Source: CAYGZA01 sp964354135 | Lineage (GTDB): Bacteria; Planctomycetota; Planctomycetia; Pirellulales; Thermoguttaceae | Direction: 5' to 3' | DNA: 52,474 nucleotides | NCBI GenBank assembly: GCA_964354135.1 | Contig: CAYGZA010000007.1 | Span: 1-52,474, forward strand | Position numbers and translations under genes: made by a program | Notes under the pieces: generated by a model | What the model was told of the DNA's origin: nothing | Database searches by the model: none | What the model saw: only the letters and a program-made list of their open reading frames with translations | Shown here: one piece after another, positions 42,985 to 51,904 of the stretch | How the letters are laid out: each line of letters opens with the position of its first letter | Numbering within the stretch: position 1 is the first letter of the stretch

Positions 42985-45120
42985 CTATTCCTCCGCGCAT
43001 TCTCTCAGGAGCGTCAGGTACTTGTCCGCCACCTCGTCCATCGAAGCAGCGGCGATGAGGTTCTGGAACATCTCGTAGTCTTCCACAAGTTCATCGAGCC
43101 GCGGCAGGATTTCCTCTTCACGGTCGAAGGGCAGCCCGCCGAAGCCGACCAGCTCCGGGTTGGAGCTCCCGTCGGCGTAAAGGACCGGAAGACCGCAGTG
43201 CAGGGCCTCCAGCAGGGCGTTGGAACAGGATTCGACACGGCTGAGGAAGACGTAAACGTCGTGCCGGCGGAGGAGATCGGCCAGCTCCTCCGAAGGGACG
43301 GGCGGGATGCGGCGGATTCGCTCCAGCGGCTCGGAAAGGTTGCCCACGAAGGTGTACTCGAACCGGCTCCAGTCCAGATGGTCCTCGATCCACTTGCAGA
43401 GCGAGCCCCCTTTGCGCGGATTGTCGGACCAACTGGTGGAGATCAGCCGGGTCTTCCGTTGGCGATCGAAGGGGATGCGGCCCCGGCGGTGAAAGACCTG
43501 CGGGTCCACGGCATTGTGCAGGATCACCGGCCGGACGGGCCGATACCCCATCTCCACGATCTTCTGGTACGTCCAGGCCGATTGGATCACCGTGGCCGAG
43601 GCGAACCGGGCGTTGAGACGGAAACAGAGTTCGTCCTTCTCGCGGTCGAAGCCCCGGGCCAGGGAGATCGGCCCGTCGATGCGGTGTACGACCCGGAGGC
43701 GATGCTTCTTCCGGAAGGCGAGGAACCGGTCCACGTCGAAGTGGACGGAATTGAGGAGGTAGACGTCCACGCCGCGGCAGAGCCGGTTCTCGACCACCCT
43801 GACCCCGCGGGTCAGGAGGGCATTGCGGAGCGCCAGCATGAACTGGTTGCCGCCGCCGTAAGGCGGTTTGTGGAACTGGTGCCACAGGCCCACGCGGAGT
43901 TTCCGGCGGGAGAGGCGTGCCTTGACGCCGCGGAGCAGCCGTCCCTTCGCCCGGCGAAACAGGCCCCCGATACCGCCGCGCGCCGGCGCGGGAACCAATG
44001 TCTTGGGCCTTGCTTCGGTAGAGGGCGTCACCGAGGCGATGCCGTCAAACAGCCGGCGGAACACCGGAGTCATCGCCGCCGGACGATGCGCCGCCTGAAT
44101 GCAGCGGTGCTGATCCTCGATCGTGCCGGCCAACGACCCGTTTTCGACATCCCGTTGGATGACCGCCACGGCCTCCGTGGGAGAGCGGTACACGCACCGG
44201 GGATCGAGCACTTCGAAGGCCACCCCCACCGGGCTGCTGACGATCTTGCACCGTGCCGCGGCGGCCTCCAGGACCGATTGGGGGCCCCCTTCCGACCGGC
44301 TGCTCACCAAGTAGAGGTCGATCAGGTTGTAGAGCAGGTTCAGGGTCTCGCGGGACTGGCAGTTCTGCTTGAGGTCGTCGGCGTCGCCGGGCCGGCCGAC
44401 GAACGTGAAGGGCACCTCGCGGTCGGCCAGGGCCTTGCGTATCCAGTGGCGGCGCGGACCGGCCAGCACCACGTGGATCGGGAGTCCTCTCCTCCAAAGG
44501 GAAGTGACGATTTCGACGAACACGTCGGGCCCCTTGACCAGCTTCGGGCTCGCCAGGTCGCGGCCTTCGGTGTCCCGATGGAAACTCCCGATCAGATAGC
44601 GGTCGGCCGGGATGCGCCACGAGGTGCGGAGTTGTTCCAGGCACGGGGCGTCTTTCGGGAGCGGGCGGAATACCGCCGTGTCGACCGCGTAGGGGACGAA
44701 CGAATTGGGCACGCCCAACGCGGTGAATTGGGCCGCGGCCTGCCGACTCCGCGCAAGCCAGAGTCCCACCTTCGCCGCGGCCTGCCAAAACACGGGGAGC
44801 GTGAGGTAGCGGTGCGGCTCTCCGTGGGCGTGGCAGACGACCCGTTTCTGCGCCAACCGGTCCGCAGGCAACTGAAGAAGCGATTCCAGCCACACCGATT
44901 GCACGACCTCGCAATCGTCGAGATTGCAGAACTCGACGACGCCCGTCAAGGCCCGGCGGGTCAATTCGTAGTCTTCGTCCAACGCCCAGCCCACGCCGTC
45001 GCCGCCGGTGAGGAACACCTTCATCGGCTTGAGCCGGCGCTGAGGGTGCGACCCGGCACAACACGCCAAAGGACCTTCAAGCCGAGGCGCTCCGATTGCC
45101 GAACCGACTTCTTCGATCAT
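42985..45120 (-). CDS. Protein with two GT-B glycosyltransferase modules
   Basis: 711 residues from the ATG at 45120, which overlaps the upstream stop as ATGA. Module 1 (about 33-390) has 'VCHAHGEPHRYL', 'GSFHRDTEGRDLASPKLVKGPDVFVEIV' and 'LYLVSSRSEGGPQSVLEAAAARCKIVSSPVG', a GT4-like donor region. Module 2 (about 420-711) restarts with 'LRVGLWHQFHKPPYGGGNQFMLALRNALLTRGVRV' and ends 'VYVFLSRVESCSNALLEALHCGLPVLYADGSSNPELVG'. A Pro/Ala/Arg linker joins them. Both have the E-x7-E-like motif of GT4, so two transfers by one chain is plausible. An alternative start at 45024 (MKVFLTGGDG) would drop 32 unconserved residues. Confidence 0.85.
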   Translation of the reverse strand: MIEEVGSAIGAPRLEGPLACCAGSHPQRRLKPMKVFLTGGDGVGWALDEDYELTRRALTGVVEFCNLDDCEVVQSVWLESLLQLPADRLAQKRVVCHAHGEPHRYLTLPVFWQAAAKVGLWLARSRQAAAQFTALGVPNSFVPYAVDTAVFRPLPKDAPCLEQLRTSWRIPADRYLIGSFHRDTEGRDLASPKLVKGPDVFVEIVTSLWRRGLPIHVVLAGPRRHWIRKALADREVPFTFVGRPGDADDLKQNCQSRETLNLLYNLIDLYLVSSRSEGGPQSVLEAAAARCKIVSSPVGVAFEVLDPRCVYRSPTEAVAVIQRDVENGSLAGTIEDQHRCIQAAHRPAAMTPVFRRLFDGIASVTPSTEARPKTLVPAPARGGIGGLFRRAKGRLLRGVKARLSRRKLRVGLWHQFHKPPYGGGNQFMLALRNALLTRGVRVVENRLCRGVDVYLLNSVHFDVDRFLAFRKKHRLRVVHRIDGPISLARGFDREKDELCFRLNARFASATVIQSAWTYQKIVEMGYRPVRPVILHNAVDPQVFHRRGRIPFDRQRKTRLISTSWSDNPRKGGSLCKWIEDHLDWSRFEYTFVGNLSEPLERIRRIPPVPSEELADLLRRHDVYVFLSRVESCSNALLEALHCGLPVLYADGSSNPELVGFGGLPFDREEEILPRLDELVEDYEMFQNLIAAASMDEVADKYLTLLRECAEE

Positions 45121-45968
45121 GGGATTCGCTCCGCGGAACTGAGGTGAAGAGCCGCTTGGCCCGAGGCGCGTGCGGTTTCGGCCCGAGCCGCCCCGAGGTC
45201 CCGGACCCTGCACAGCCGTTTGGCTGCGCGGGATTGGAGGAGCCGCTCGAACCACGCCGTGCCGCGGAGCACGATGTCGCGATCGTGCAACGGCGTGACG
45301 TCCTCCTCGCCCACGACCACCAGATTGCCGCAAGCCCGCGGCCTCGTCTGGCAGGAAACGTAGCGGAGGCCGTACCGCCCGGCGATTTCCAGGGTCTCTT
45401 CAGTGAACACGCTCCCCGGCGGCACGAAGGTGACAATCTCGGTCTGGAAGCAGCCCTGCAAGATGTCCTGGGCCCGCCGGATGTGATCCTCCTGAACGGT
45501 GCGCGGAATCCAATCCCAGAACTCGCGGTGGTACCGGCGGTTGCCCGAGAACCACTTGGGCTTGAAGAGATTCTCCGCCAGCACGCAATGGCACAGCCCG
45601 TGGTTGGCAATCTCCAGCAGGCCGGCTCGGCAGCCCTCCTTCAAGGCAGCCGCTTCTTCGGGGAACTTCCTGGGGAACGGAATGAGTTCCGCGGCCGACT
45701 CGGCCCAAGCCGCGGTCACGGAGACCGTCAGCCGGGCGCGATGCCTCTCCAAGAGGCGGAATACGTCGAGCCATTCTTCGGCCCGCATCTCCCGGTACAC
45801 GCCCCATTTCCGGAGGCCGGGCAAGTACTTGAGGCAGAGCCAGTTCGCCGACAATCGCCACGGCCCCAGGCGCCAGGATCGGTCGGAATAGACCTCATAG
45901 CGCTTGCTCGAAGCGCCGACGTCGTCGAGTCGGAGGGCGTGCATCGTGCTTGAGCCGGCGTCGGGCAA
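45117..45968 (-). CDS. NodB-like polysaccharide deacetylase family protein
   Basis: 283 residues from a TTG at 45968 with GGGAGG seven bases upstream; an ATG at 45944 is the other choice. 'ALRLDDVGAS' gives the catalytic Asp pair (motif 1), 'EIANHGLCHC' the metal H-x3-H (motif 2) and 'IVTFVPPGSVFTEETLEIAGRYGLRYVS' the Arg/Pro-containing motif-3 region, where the usual R-x-P-x-G appears as V-P-P-G. The fold is thus a NodB-type TIM-like barrel; with the altered motif 3 activity on N-acetyl groups is not certain. It lies three bases after the GT2-methyltransferase fusion and overlaps the next start by ATGA. Confidence 0.75.
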   Translation of the reverse strand: MPDAGSSTMHALRLDDVGASSKRYEVYSDRSWRLGPWRLSANWLCLKYLPGLRKWGVYREMRAEEWLDVFRLLERHRARLTVSVTAAWAESAAELIPFPRKFPEEAAALKEGCRAGLLEIANHGLCHCVLAENLFKPKWFSGNRRYHREFWDWIPRTVQEDHIRRAQDILQGCFQTEIVTFVPPGSVFTEETLEIAGRYGLRYVSCQTRPRACGNLVVVGEEDVTPLHDRDIVLRGTAWFERLLQSRAAKRLCRVRDLGAARAETARASGQAALHLSSAERIP

Positions 45969-45971
45969 CCT

Positions 45972-47693
45972 TCATCCTCCCGGCTTCACGGCCCGGAGCC
46001 CGAAACCGGTCGTGTAGCTGCGGTGCCACTGGGCGAAAGCCCCCGACCGGGCGGCCCACTTCCGGTCCCACGCCAGCGCCTTGCGGATCCCCAAGCGGAC
46101 GGCGGCGTCGACGAGGCGTTGGAGCCAGCGGACTCGCGGGCGCCCCTCCTGGCGTTTGCGGGCGGCCAGGTCGCGGAGCATATCCATCAGGGCACTGCCG
46201 AACGCCCCCTGGCGGTCGATTTCGATCTCGGCGAATCCCGCTCCCGCGAGGTGGCGCCGCCAATACGCCTCGGTGTAGAGCCCGAACTCCACTTCGGCCG
46301 GCACCATGCGGAACAGAAACGGCACACAACCGAGATACTTCCCGCCGGGCCGCAGCACGCGGAACGATTCCCTAAGCGCCGCCGGCGGTTCCGGAAGGTA
46401 GAGGAGCGTTTCCGCGCAGACGACGGCATCGAAACACGCGTCGGGAAAGGGAAGTGCCGCGGCGTCGGCCCGAACGTCCGGCCGCTTCTCGGTCGAGAGG
46501 TTCGCACAGACGACGCGGAGGTTGTAGCGCTCGATGTCGAACAGCCCTCGCTTGCGGACCTTCTCGCCGCCCACGTCGAGCACCCGGCAGCCGGGCGGCA
46601 GCTCGGCGACGTGGCGAAAGTAGAACTGGTCCGCGTAGTGGCGGCGAATCGAGTGATGCACCCGCGAGAGCCCACTGGGCGCGAAGGCCGTCGCCGTCGC
46701 GGCCCGCAATGACCGGCCGGTCCTCCCATTGCTGCCCGGCGACTTCGCCGGCTTCGTCTCTTGCGGGGCGACGTAACCCCGCGACCGCGCAAGATCGATC
46801 CACTGCCGGGGATACGTCTTGCCGGGCACCCCGTAGTCGCCGGTGGTCTTGGAAACGCCTCGCCCCAAGTGTGCGTAGAATACCCGGCCGCGGTCGTCAA
46901 GACTCCTGTCGCACTGAAGGTGCCGCAGCGGATCGGAGTCGGGAATCCGCTCCGCCAGGCGCGGCGTGTTGTACGTGTTGTCGCAGATCGATACGTCGTA
47001 GCCGTGCTGCCTGAACCGCAGGGTGATCAGGTCGCCCACGTCGTATTCGGGCCGGGCGGGATCGCGCTCGGGCCCGATGTTCGGCAGGAAGCTCACCCCG
47101 AGACGGCGGAACAATTGGAAATCGAAGAACAATCCGCTGACGTGGCCGACTCCGCGGCTGGTGAAGTTGGCCGCGGCACGGACCCGCTCGTCCGTCTTGC
47201 CGCGGAAGGACTCCAGCCAGTCGGGCCGCAGCACCATCGAGTCGCTGTGCATGGCGAGCACCCAGCGGGTATCCGGATCGATCAGGCGGGCGCCCAGCTC
47301 CAGCGCGACGGCGTTGGCGTAGCTGCCCCAGGCCCGCTGGCCGCGCCCGCCGTTCGGCGAGTGCTTGCGGTCCCGATGCTGCGGGGGCAGGGGATCGGTA
47401 TCGCTATGGACCACGTTTACGCCCGGCCAATCGAGGAGCCACCGGCTGTGCTGCCGCGGGGAATGGTTGTCGATCACCCAGATCTCGTGCGGCTCCGGGG
47501 TGTTGCGCTCGATGCTGCCGATGCACGCCCTGAGGATGTCGGCCGCCGCGCCGTTGGGCAGGTAGGAGGCAATCAGAACGCGGACCGCCTCCGGCGATTG
47601 CGCCACGCGGCGAAGGACGCGCAGCCGGTAGTCCCGGCCGTCCACGCGGACGGTTCGCAGGATGGGACGCTTTGTGGTGGAGACAGCCTCCAT
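45972..47693 (-). CDS. GT2-like glycosyltransferase fused to SAM methyltransferase
   Basis: 573 residues from the ATG at 47693 (GGAGGAG nine bases upstream). Residues 25-310 form a GT2-like GT-A module: 'VRVLIASYLPNGAAADILRACIGSIERNTPEPHEIWVIDNHSP', 'RWVLAMHSDSMVLRPDWLESF' (DSD as metal site) and a 'YDVSICDNTYNT' region. Residues about 385-573 form a class I methyltransferase: 'CRVLDVGGEKVRKRGLFDIERYNLRVVCANLS', 'FDAVVCAETLLYLPEPPAALRESFRVLRPGGKYLGCVPF'. The GlyGly-Glu loop departs from the G-x-G-x-G norm. A transferase and methyltransferase on one chain would couple sugar addition with methylation (inference). It follows the methyltransferase gene by 23 bases. Confidence 0.85.
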   Translation of the reverse strand: MEAVSTTKRPILRTVRVDGRDYRLRVLRRVAQSPEAVRVLIASYLPNGAAADILRACIGSIERNTPEPHEIWVIDNHSPRQHSRWLLDWPGVNVVHSDTDPLPPQHRDRKHSPNGGRGQRAWGSYANAVALELGARLIDPDTRWVLAMHSDSMVLRPDWLESFRGKTDERVRAAANFTSRGVGHVSGLFFDFQLFRRLGVSFLPNIGPERDPARPEYDVGDLITLRFRQHGYDVSICDNTYNTPRLAERIPDSDPLRHLQCDRSLDDRGRVFYAHLGRGVSKTTGDYGVPGKTYPRQWIDLARSRGYVAPQETKPAKSPGSNGRTGRSLRAATATAFAPSGLSRVHHSIRRHYADQFYFRHVAELPPGCRVLDVGGEKVRKRGLFDIERYNLRVVCANLSTEKRPDVRADAAALPFPDACFDAVVCAETLLYLPEPPAALRESFRVLRPGGKYLGCVPFLFRMVPAEVEFGLYTEAYWRRHLAGAGFAEIEIDRQGAFGSALMDMLRDLAARKRQEGRPRVRWLQRLVDAAVRLGIRKALAWDRKWAARSGAFAQWHRSYTTGFGLRAVKPGG

Positions 47694-47716
47694 GCCCGGC
47701 GACTCCTCCGGCCGCC

Positions 47717-48397
47717 TCACGCGGCGCAGCGCCTTCCTACGGCGTAGACCGTATCGCACCAGTCCATGCGGAACACTCGGCACATCAAGTCCACCAGCGG
47801 CCGCTCCCACCATCGCGGTCCCCGAGCCTTGTTCGTGCGGGCACAATACGACACCTGAAGCTGGCTGAGTTCCAGCAAGGCACACAGGTTGACGTAGTTC
47901 CAAGGGGTGAGGTGGGTCGGGTTACTCAGGAACCGCGTCGGGTGGTCCGGATTGGGTACGCCGATCTGAAGAATGCCTCCGCGGGCCACGTGCCGCGCAA
48001 GAACGACCGCAGTGCGAATGCCGTCCGCGAAGTCCAAATGCTCGAAAACCTGGTTGGCCGCCACAATTTCGTAAAGGACGCCTTCGGGAATCTCCTGCGG
48101 CGACGCATAGGTGAACGTGCCGGAACGGTCGCTGTCGCAGCTATGATAGCGATCGTCTCCCAGACCCAGGGCCCGCTTCAGCGGCTTACCGGCCCCGCAG
48201 CCGAAGTCGAGCACGCGCCCCCCCGGGTAGTCTCGCAAGTAAGCCGCGCGGAGGCACTCGTACGGCCCTTTGTCCACGGGCAGGTCAAAAATGCTCCCGA
48301 AACGCTCGTACGCCTTGCCGCACAGGGAGAAGAACCGGTCGTAGGCCACGTCGGCCTCGACGCGGGACATCGGCGCCAGCGCAACCGGGAGAGTCAT
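47717..48397 (-). CDS. Class I SAM-dependent methyltransferase
   Basis: 226 residues from the ATG at 48397 (GGAG eight bases upstream), which overlaps the upstream stop as ATGA. 'GRVLDFGCGAGKPLKRALGLGDDRYHSCDSDRS' is the SAM-binding loop and acidic strand, 'YEIVAANQVFEHLDF' is motif II/III, and 'GGILQIGVPNPDHPTRFL' is a later strand. Length fits small Methyltransf_11/23-type enzymes of glycan clusters. It lies between another methyltransferase and the GT2-methyltransferase fusion, giving three methyltransferase domains in a row just after the exporter genes. Confidence 0.85.
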   Translation of the reverse strand: MTLPVALAPMSRVEADVAYDRFFSLCGKAYERFGSIFDLPVDKGPYECLRAAYLRDYPGGRVLDFGCGAGKPLKRALGLGDDRYHSCDSDRSGTFTYASPQEIPEGVLYEIVAANQVFEHLDFADGIRTAVVLARHVARGGILQIGVPNPDHPTRFLSNPTHLTPWNYVNLCALLELSQLQVSYCARTNKARGPRWWERPLVDLMCRVFRMDWCDTVYAVGRRCAA

Positions 48398-49296
48398 CTC
48401 GGCTTCTCCAGCTTGAGCAGGATCCAGGTCTGATCCCGCTGGATCTCGCGGTGCCGGACGATCCACTTCACCAGCCGCATGGGAATCGTCAAGCTCGCCT
48501 TCCACTCCCGCGGCCAGCTTTGGATCACGCGCATCGCCACGACGGGGTGCTCCATGAAGATGTTGGTCAATTGCCGGGAATCGACGAGCCGGAGCGAATC
48601 GAGGAACTTAGGGTTTCTGCGCCAGTGACGAAGAAGCAGCTTCGCGACCCAACGGGGGGCGAACATCGGCAGCGGCAGCTTGTAATGGTTTTCCCAGCAC
48701 TGCCGGTAGTCTTCGCTGCTGAGGAAGATGCGCCCGCGGGGCTTCACCACGCGGACCATCTCCGCGACGGAGCGGCCCACGTCCTGCACGTGCTCGATCA
48801 CCGAATGGCAGCAGACGAAATCGAAGCGGTCGTCGGGAAAGGGGAGCGATTCGGCGACGCCGCACAAGAACCGCCCCGGATCGGCGCCGGCCAGCCGCGC
48901 CCTTTCCCGAGCGATGGCGACCGCCTCGGGATCCGGTTCCACGGCGAAGACGTCGCAGCCGCGCCGGGCCAGCGCCATGAACTCCGCCCCCGTGCCTCCG
49001 CCCACCACCAGGACCCGGAGGCCGCACTCCAGGCGCTCGTTCATCCACGTTTCCACCTGCCGGAGGCGCGGCAGGATGTTCTCGTCCTCGGGAAGCCGGT
49101 TGGCGACCCGGGCTTGCCAGTCCGGCAGGCCGAGCACGTCGCGGTAATACTTCGTGTAGTACGCAGACACTCGGGCCGCAAGCCGCTCTTGCGCCGCGGC
49201 GCGTTCCGACAAGGGCCGCTCGCCGGGGCCCTCGCCGCCGCTCGCCTCTCGGCGTCCAATCCCTTCGGCGATCCCGGTTTCCACTGGAGACCCCAA
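48394..49296 (-). CDS. Class I SAM-dependent methyltransferase
   Basis: 300 residues from a TTG at 49296; the first 35 are Glu/Gly/Arg-rich and poorly supported, so the start may be later (a GTG at 49284 is in frame). 'LRVLVVGGGTGAEFMALARRGCDVFAVEPDPEAVAIARERA' is the SAM motif I and acidic strand, 'FDFVCCHSVIEHVQDVGRSVAEMVRVVKPRGRIFLSSEDY' motifs II/III. The C-terminal 80 residues are basic helical. It starts 14 bases after the Wzt-like gene, so it belongs to the exporter operon. Chain-terminal methylation is a possible role given the Wzt domain next door (inference). Confidence 0.82.
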   Translation of the reverse strand: MGSPVETGIAEGIGRREASGGEGPGERPLSERAAAQERLAARVSAYYTKYYRDVLGLPDWQARVANRLPEDENILPRLRQVETWMNERLECGLRVLVVGGGTGAEFMALARRGCDVFAVEPDPEAVAIARERARLAGADPGRFLCGVAESLPFPDDRFDFVCCHSVIEHVQDVGRSVAEMVRVVKPRGRIFLSSEDYRQCWENHYKLPLPMFAPRWVAKLLLRHWRRNPKFLDSLRLVDSRQLTNIFMEHPVVAMRVIQSWPREWKASLTIPMRLVKWIVRHREIQRDQTWILLKLEKPR

Positions 49297-49310
49297 GCCT
49301 TCGGTGAGAA

Positions 49311-50543
49311 TCAGTTTTCCGGCCAGAGAACGTCGGTCATGACGTAGCCGTACTCGTGAGACCGGCGAATCTCCGCCGGCGTGGAGACCGCGAAATACGC
49401 GCTGCTGCTCACCCCGCCGAGCGTGCTTCCGTCCCCGGCCCGCACCTTCACGGAGAGATTGTAGACGCCGCTCAGGAGCATGAGCCGGGGGATGCGGCAG
49501 CGGAGCGTGCCGCGGCCCCGGGCCAGCCGCCAGTGCGCGTTGTGCAGCTCGTTGCTGAAGCCCGAAATGAACACGGTCTCCTGGGAAATCCCGATCCCCA
49601 CGTTGGGCGACGGCACGTCCAAGTCGGACTCGTAATGGAGCTCGATCGTCATCGGCTCGCCGGTCGAGAACGCGGATTTCGCCTCGCCGGAGGCATCGCG
49701 AAGCTCAATCGCCGTAATCCGCACCGGGTCTTCCGCCGAGGTCGCATCGGCGATTTCCCGGGCGAGGCCCTCGTGCGTGCTCTTGCGGTGGAGCAACTCG
49801 ACGCTCGTGTCGAGCTGGTACCGGCTGATCACATCCGCCGTGGGACCGTAGCCGGCGACCCGGCCGCGGTTCAGGTAGAGCGTCCGCGAGCAGAGCCGCT
49901 CCACCATCCGCAGGGCGTGGCTGACGAAGACGACCGTCTTGCCCGCGCGGTGCAGGGCGTTCATCTGGGCAAAGCACTTCCGCTGGAAGGGCAAATCCCC
50001 GACGGCCAGCACCTCGTCGACCAAGAGGATTTCCGCGCTCACGTTCACCGCTACCGCAAATCCCAGCCGGGCCAACATGCCGCTGGAATAGGTCCACACG
50101 GGGCGATCGAAGAACTCGCCCAGCTCGCAGAACTCCTCGATCTGGCCCATGCGCCGGCGCATTTCGGACCGGCTCAGGCCCATGAATGCCCCCAGCAGGA
50201 AGACGTTCTGCCGGCCCGTCAGGTCGTTGTGGATCCCCGCGTTCAGCTCGATCATGCTGAACATCCGGCCCCGAAGCTCGTACGAGCCGTGCGTCAGCGG
50301 CGAGACTCCCGCGAGCACCTTCAAGAGCGTGCTCTTGCCGGCGCCGTTGCCGCCGATCACGCCGAGGATCTCCCCGCGATGCACGTCGAAGCTCACGTCC
50401 CGTAGCGCCCACGGGCCGTCCCCGTCGTCCGGAGAGCCGTTCGTGCCGCGGCGGCTCCGGAACAGCCTCGCCAGCTCCCGGCCTAACGACGTGCCGTACC
50501 GCTTCCACCCGCCGTCGAGTCGGATCACCACTTCCTCGGACAT
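49311..50543 (-). CDS. wzt: Wzt-like ABC transporter ATPase with C-terminal glycan-binding-type domain
   Basis: 410 residues from the ATG at 50543. Residues 1-240 are the ATPase: Walker A 'GGNGAGKST' at 64-72, signature 'YSSGM' at 152-156, Walker B 'ILLVDEVLAVGD' at 172-183 and switch His209 in 'VFVSHALRM'. This is the TagH/Wzt/RfbB group that exports polysaccharides. Residues 270-410 form a beta-rich domain ('PVRITAIELRDASGEAKSAFSTGEPMTIELHYESD', 'GVYNLSVKV') like the Wzt C-terminal carbohydrate-binding module that reads the modified chain end in O8/O9a systems. The long upstream extension of the frame is antisense noise. It starts 14 bases after the permease stop. Confidence 0.88.
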   Translation of the reverse strand: MSEEVVIRLDGGWKRYGTSLGRELARLFRSRRGTNGSPDDGDGPWALRDVSFDVHRGEILGVIGGNGAGKSTLLKVLAGVSPLTHGSYELRGRMFSMIELNAGIHNDLTGRQNVFLLGAFMGLSRSEMRRRMGQIEEFCELGEFFDRPVWTYSSGMLARLGFAVAVNVSAEILLVDEVLAVGDLPFQRKCFAQMNALHRAGKTVVFVSHALRMVERLCSRTLYLNRGRVAGYGPTADVISRYQLDTSVELLHRKSTHEGLAREIADATSAEDPVRITAIELRDASGEAKSAFSTGEPMTIELHYESDLDVPSPNVGIGISQETVFISGFSNELHNAHWRLARGRGTLRCRIPRLMLLSGVYNLSVKVRAGDGSTLGGVSSSAYFAVSTPAEIRRSHEYGYVMTDVLWPEN

Positions 50544-50557
50544 CAGGGCCCTTGGCC

Positions 50558-51373
50558 TCACATCATGTCGGCGAAATACTGCGACAGGCGGCGGAAGAGC
50601 GGCCAGGAAACGGCCAACACGATGAGCGAAAAGGCCACCGTCCACGCCAGGGGCAGGAGCTCCGGCGCGGCGCCCGCCCCTACGACGTTGCGAAACCCTT
50701 CGACCAGCCCCACCGCCGGATTGAACATAAGAACCTTCCGCAACCCGGGCGGGACTCCCTCCGTCGAGTAGAAAAGCGGCGTCAGGAACATCCACAACTG
50801 CATCGCGTAAGGCACCGCCAGGCGAACGTCCCCGCGGAACGGGGCGATCGCCGCCACGAGCAACCCGATTGCAAGACTCAGCAAGACCGCCGCCGCCACC
50901 AGAACCGGAAACCACAGGAGGTGTACGGTGACCGGCACCGCAAACCACGCCATCAGCCCCACGAGCACCACCTGCCCCGCGAGAAAATCCACCAGCGCGG
51001 CCAGGATCGCCGAGAGGGGGAAGACCTCCCGCGCCACCGGCATCTTCTTGATCAGCGCGGCGTTGCTGAAGATCGAAGGCGCGCTGTTGGTTACCGAGCT
51101 CACAACGAAGTTCCAGGGCAACAGGGCCGAGTAGAGGAAGATCACCAGGTGCATCCCGCCCGAGTCGGCGATTCCCAGGATCTGCCGCAAGAGGGCAAAC
51201 ACCAGCATCTGCACGGCCGGCTGGATCAAGATCCACGTCCAGCCCAAACTGGAGCGCGCGTACCTGGCCTTCAACTCGCGGTACGCGAGTGCCCGGATCA
51301 CCGATCCGTAGTGGGCCGCCCGCTGCCGGCGGGCGACCGGAGCCGACAGCGAAACGATCGGGTATTGACTCAT
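50558..51373 (-). CDS. wzm: Wzm-like ABC-2 type permease
   Basis: 271 residues from the ATG at 51373. Six hydrophobic segments follow a short cytoplasmic part, with 'LAYRELKARYARSSLGWTWILIQP' (the coupling-helix region conserved in ABC-2 polysaccharide exporters), 'VFLYSALLPWNF'-like segment at 'LVIFLYSALLPWNFVVSSVTNSAPSIFSNAALIKKMPVAREVFPLS', and 'LFYSTEGVPPGLRKVLMFNPAVGLVEGFRNVV' near the end. It would form the channel with the downstream Wzt-like ATPase for export of undecaprenyl-linked glycan across the inner membrane. First gene of the minus-strand glycan operon; a 531-base non-coding stretch lies upstream and should hold its promoter. Confidence 0.88.
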   Translation of the reverse strand: MSQYPIVSLSAPVARRQRAAHYGSVIRALAYRELKARYARSSLGWTWILIQPAVQMLVFALLRQILGIADSGGMHLVIFLYSALLPWNFVVSSVTNSAPSIFSNAALIKKMPVAREVFPLSAILAALVDFLAGQVVLVGLMAWFAVPVTVHLLWFPVLVAAAVLLSLAIGLLVAAIAPFRGDVRLAVPYAMQLWMFLTPLFYSTEGVPPGLRKVLMFNPAVGLVEGFRNVVGAGAAPELLPLAWTVAFSLIVLAVSWPLFRRLSQYFADMM

Positions 51374-51904
51374 CGGCCTAAACCGGCCTAAGGGGCCGAA
51401 AGACTGCAAGACGCAGAAGCATGGCTAGGCAGGCGCGGGTGAAGGTGCGCGCACACTCCGTTCCCGTGGGTGGCGACCCGTGCGGCCCGTTCGGGCCCGA
51501 GTGGCCTTCCGTCGCGAGGTGCCCTGGGTTTGCCCAGCCGACCGCCGATCCGTTTGCGGAGAAGTTCCGGTGCCAGGTAGAGACACGAGGCGCCGGCACG
51601 GGTTACTTCCCTCGCCGGGCGCAACGGCCGGACGCTGCCAAGAAACCCTCCTCCGTGCGGGATGCGGCGTGCGCAGATCTCAAAGCGCGATGGTGCGGGC
51701 AGGCGTTTGCCTCAAGAATCTGGGTCGGCGGTAGCCCGCTCCCTTAGAGCACCTCATTCCTCTTGCGATGCTCGGGGCGAATGATATGTCAATTCGTGCC
51801 CGCCGTCCAGGCCGGTTTGGGCGGCTTCCTGGGGAGAATGCGGGGAGTAGGCAGCGGAGAGAAGGCAGCGAGTGGGTGGGGCCTCGGGGTTGCGTTCCCC
51901 GGCG
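51374..51904. other. 531-base non-coding region upstream of the exporter operon
   Basis: No convincing gene on either strand. It must contain the promoter of the wzm-led operon. A TTGACA on the minus strand (TGTCAA at 51787-51792) lacks a good -10 at proper spacing. Several short GC-rich open frames are noise. Confidence 0.5.

Noticed and set aside
42568..45147. 859-codon plus-strand open frame
   Set aside because: Antisense to the GT4 and double GT-B genes; no domain recognised.
51388..51747. Short open frames upstream of wzm
   Set aside because: Arg/Pro-rich, overlapping on both strands, no ribosome sites or similarity to known families.
51770..51800. TTGACA promoter for the wzm-led operon
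   Set aside because: No acceptable -10 sequence 16-18 bases downstream on the minus strand.
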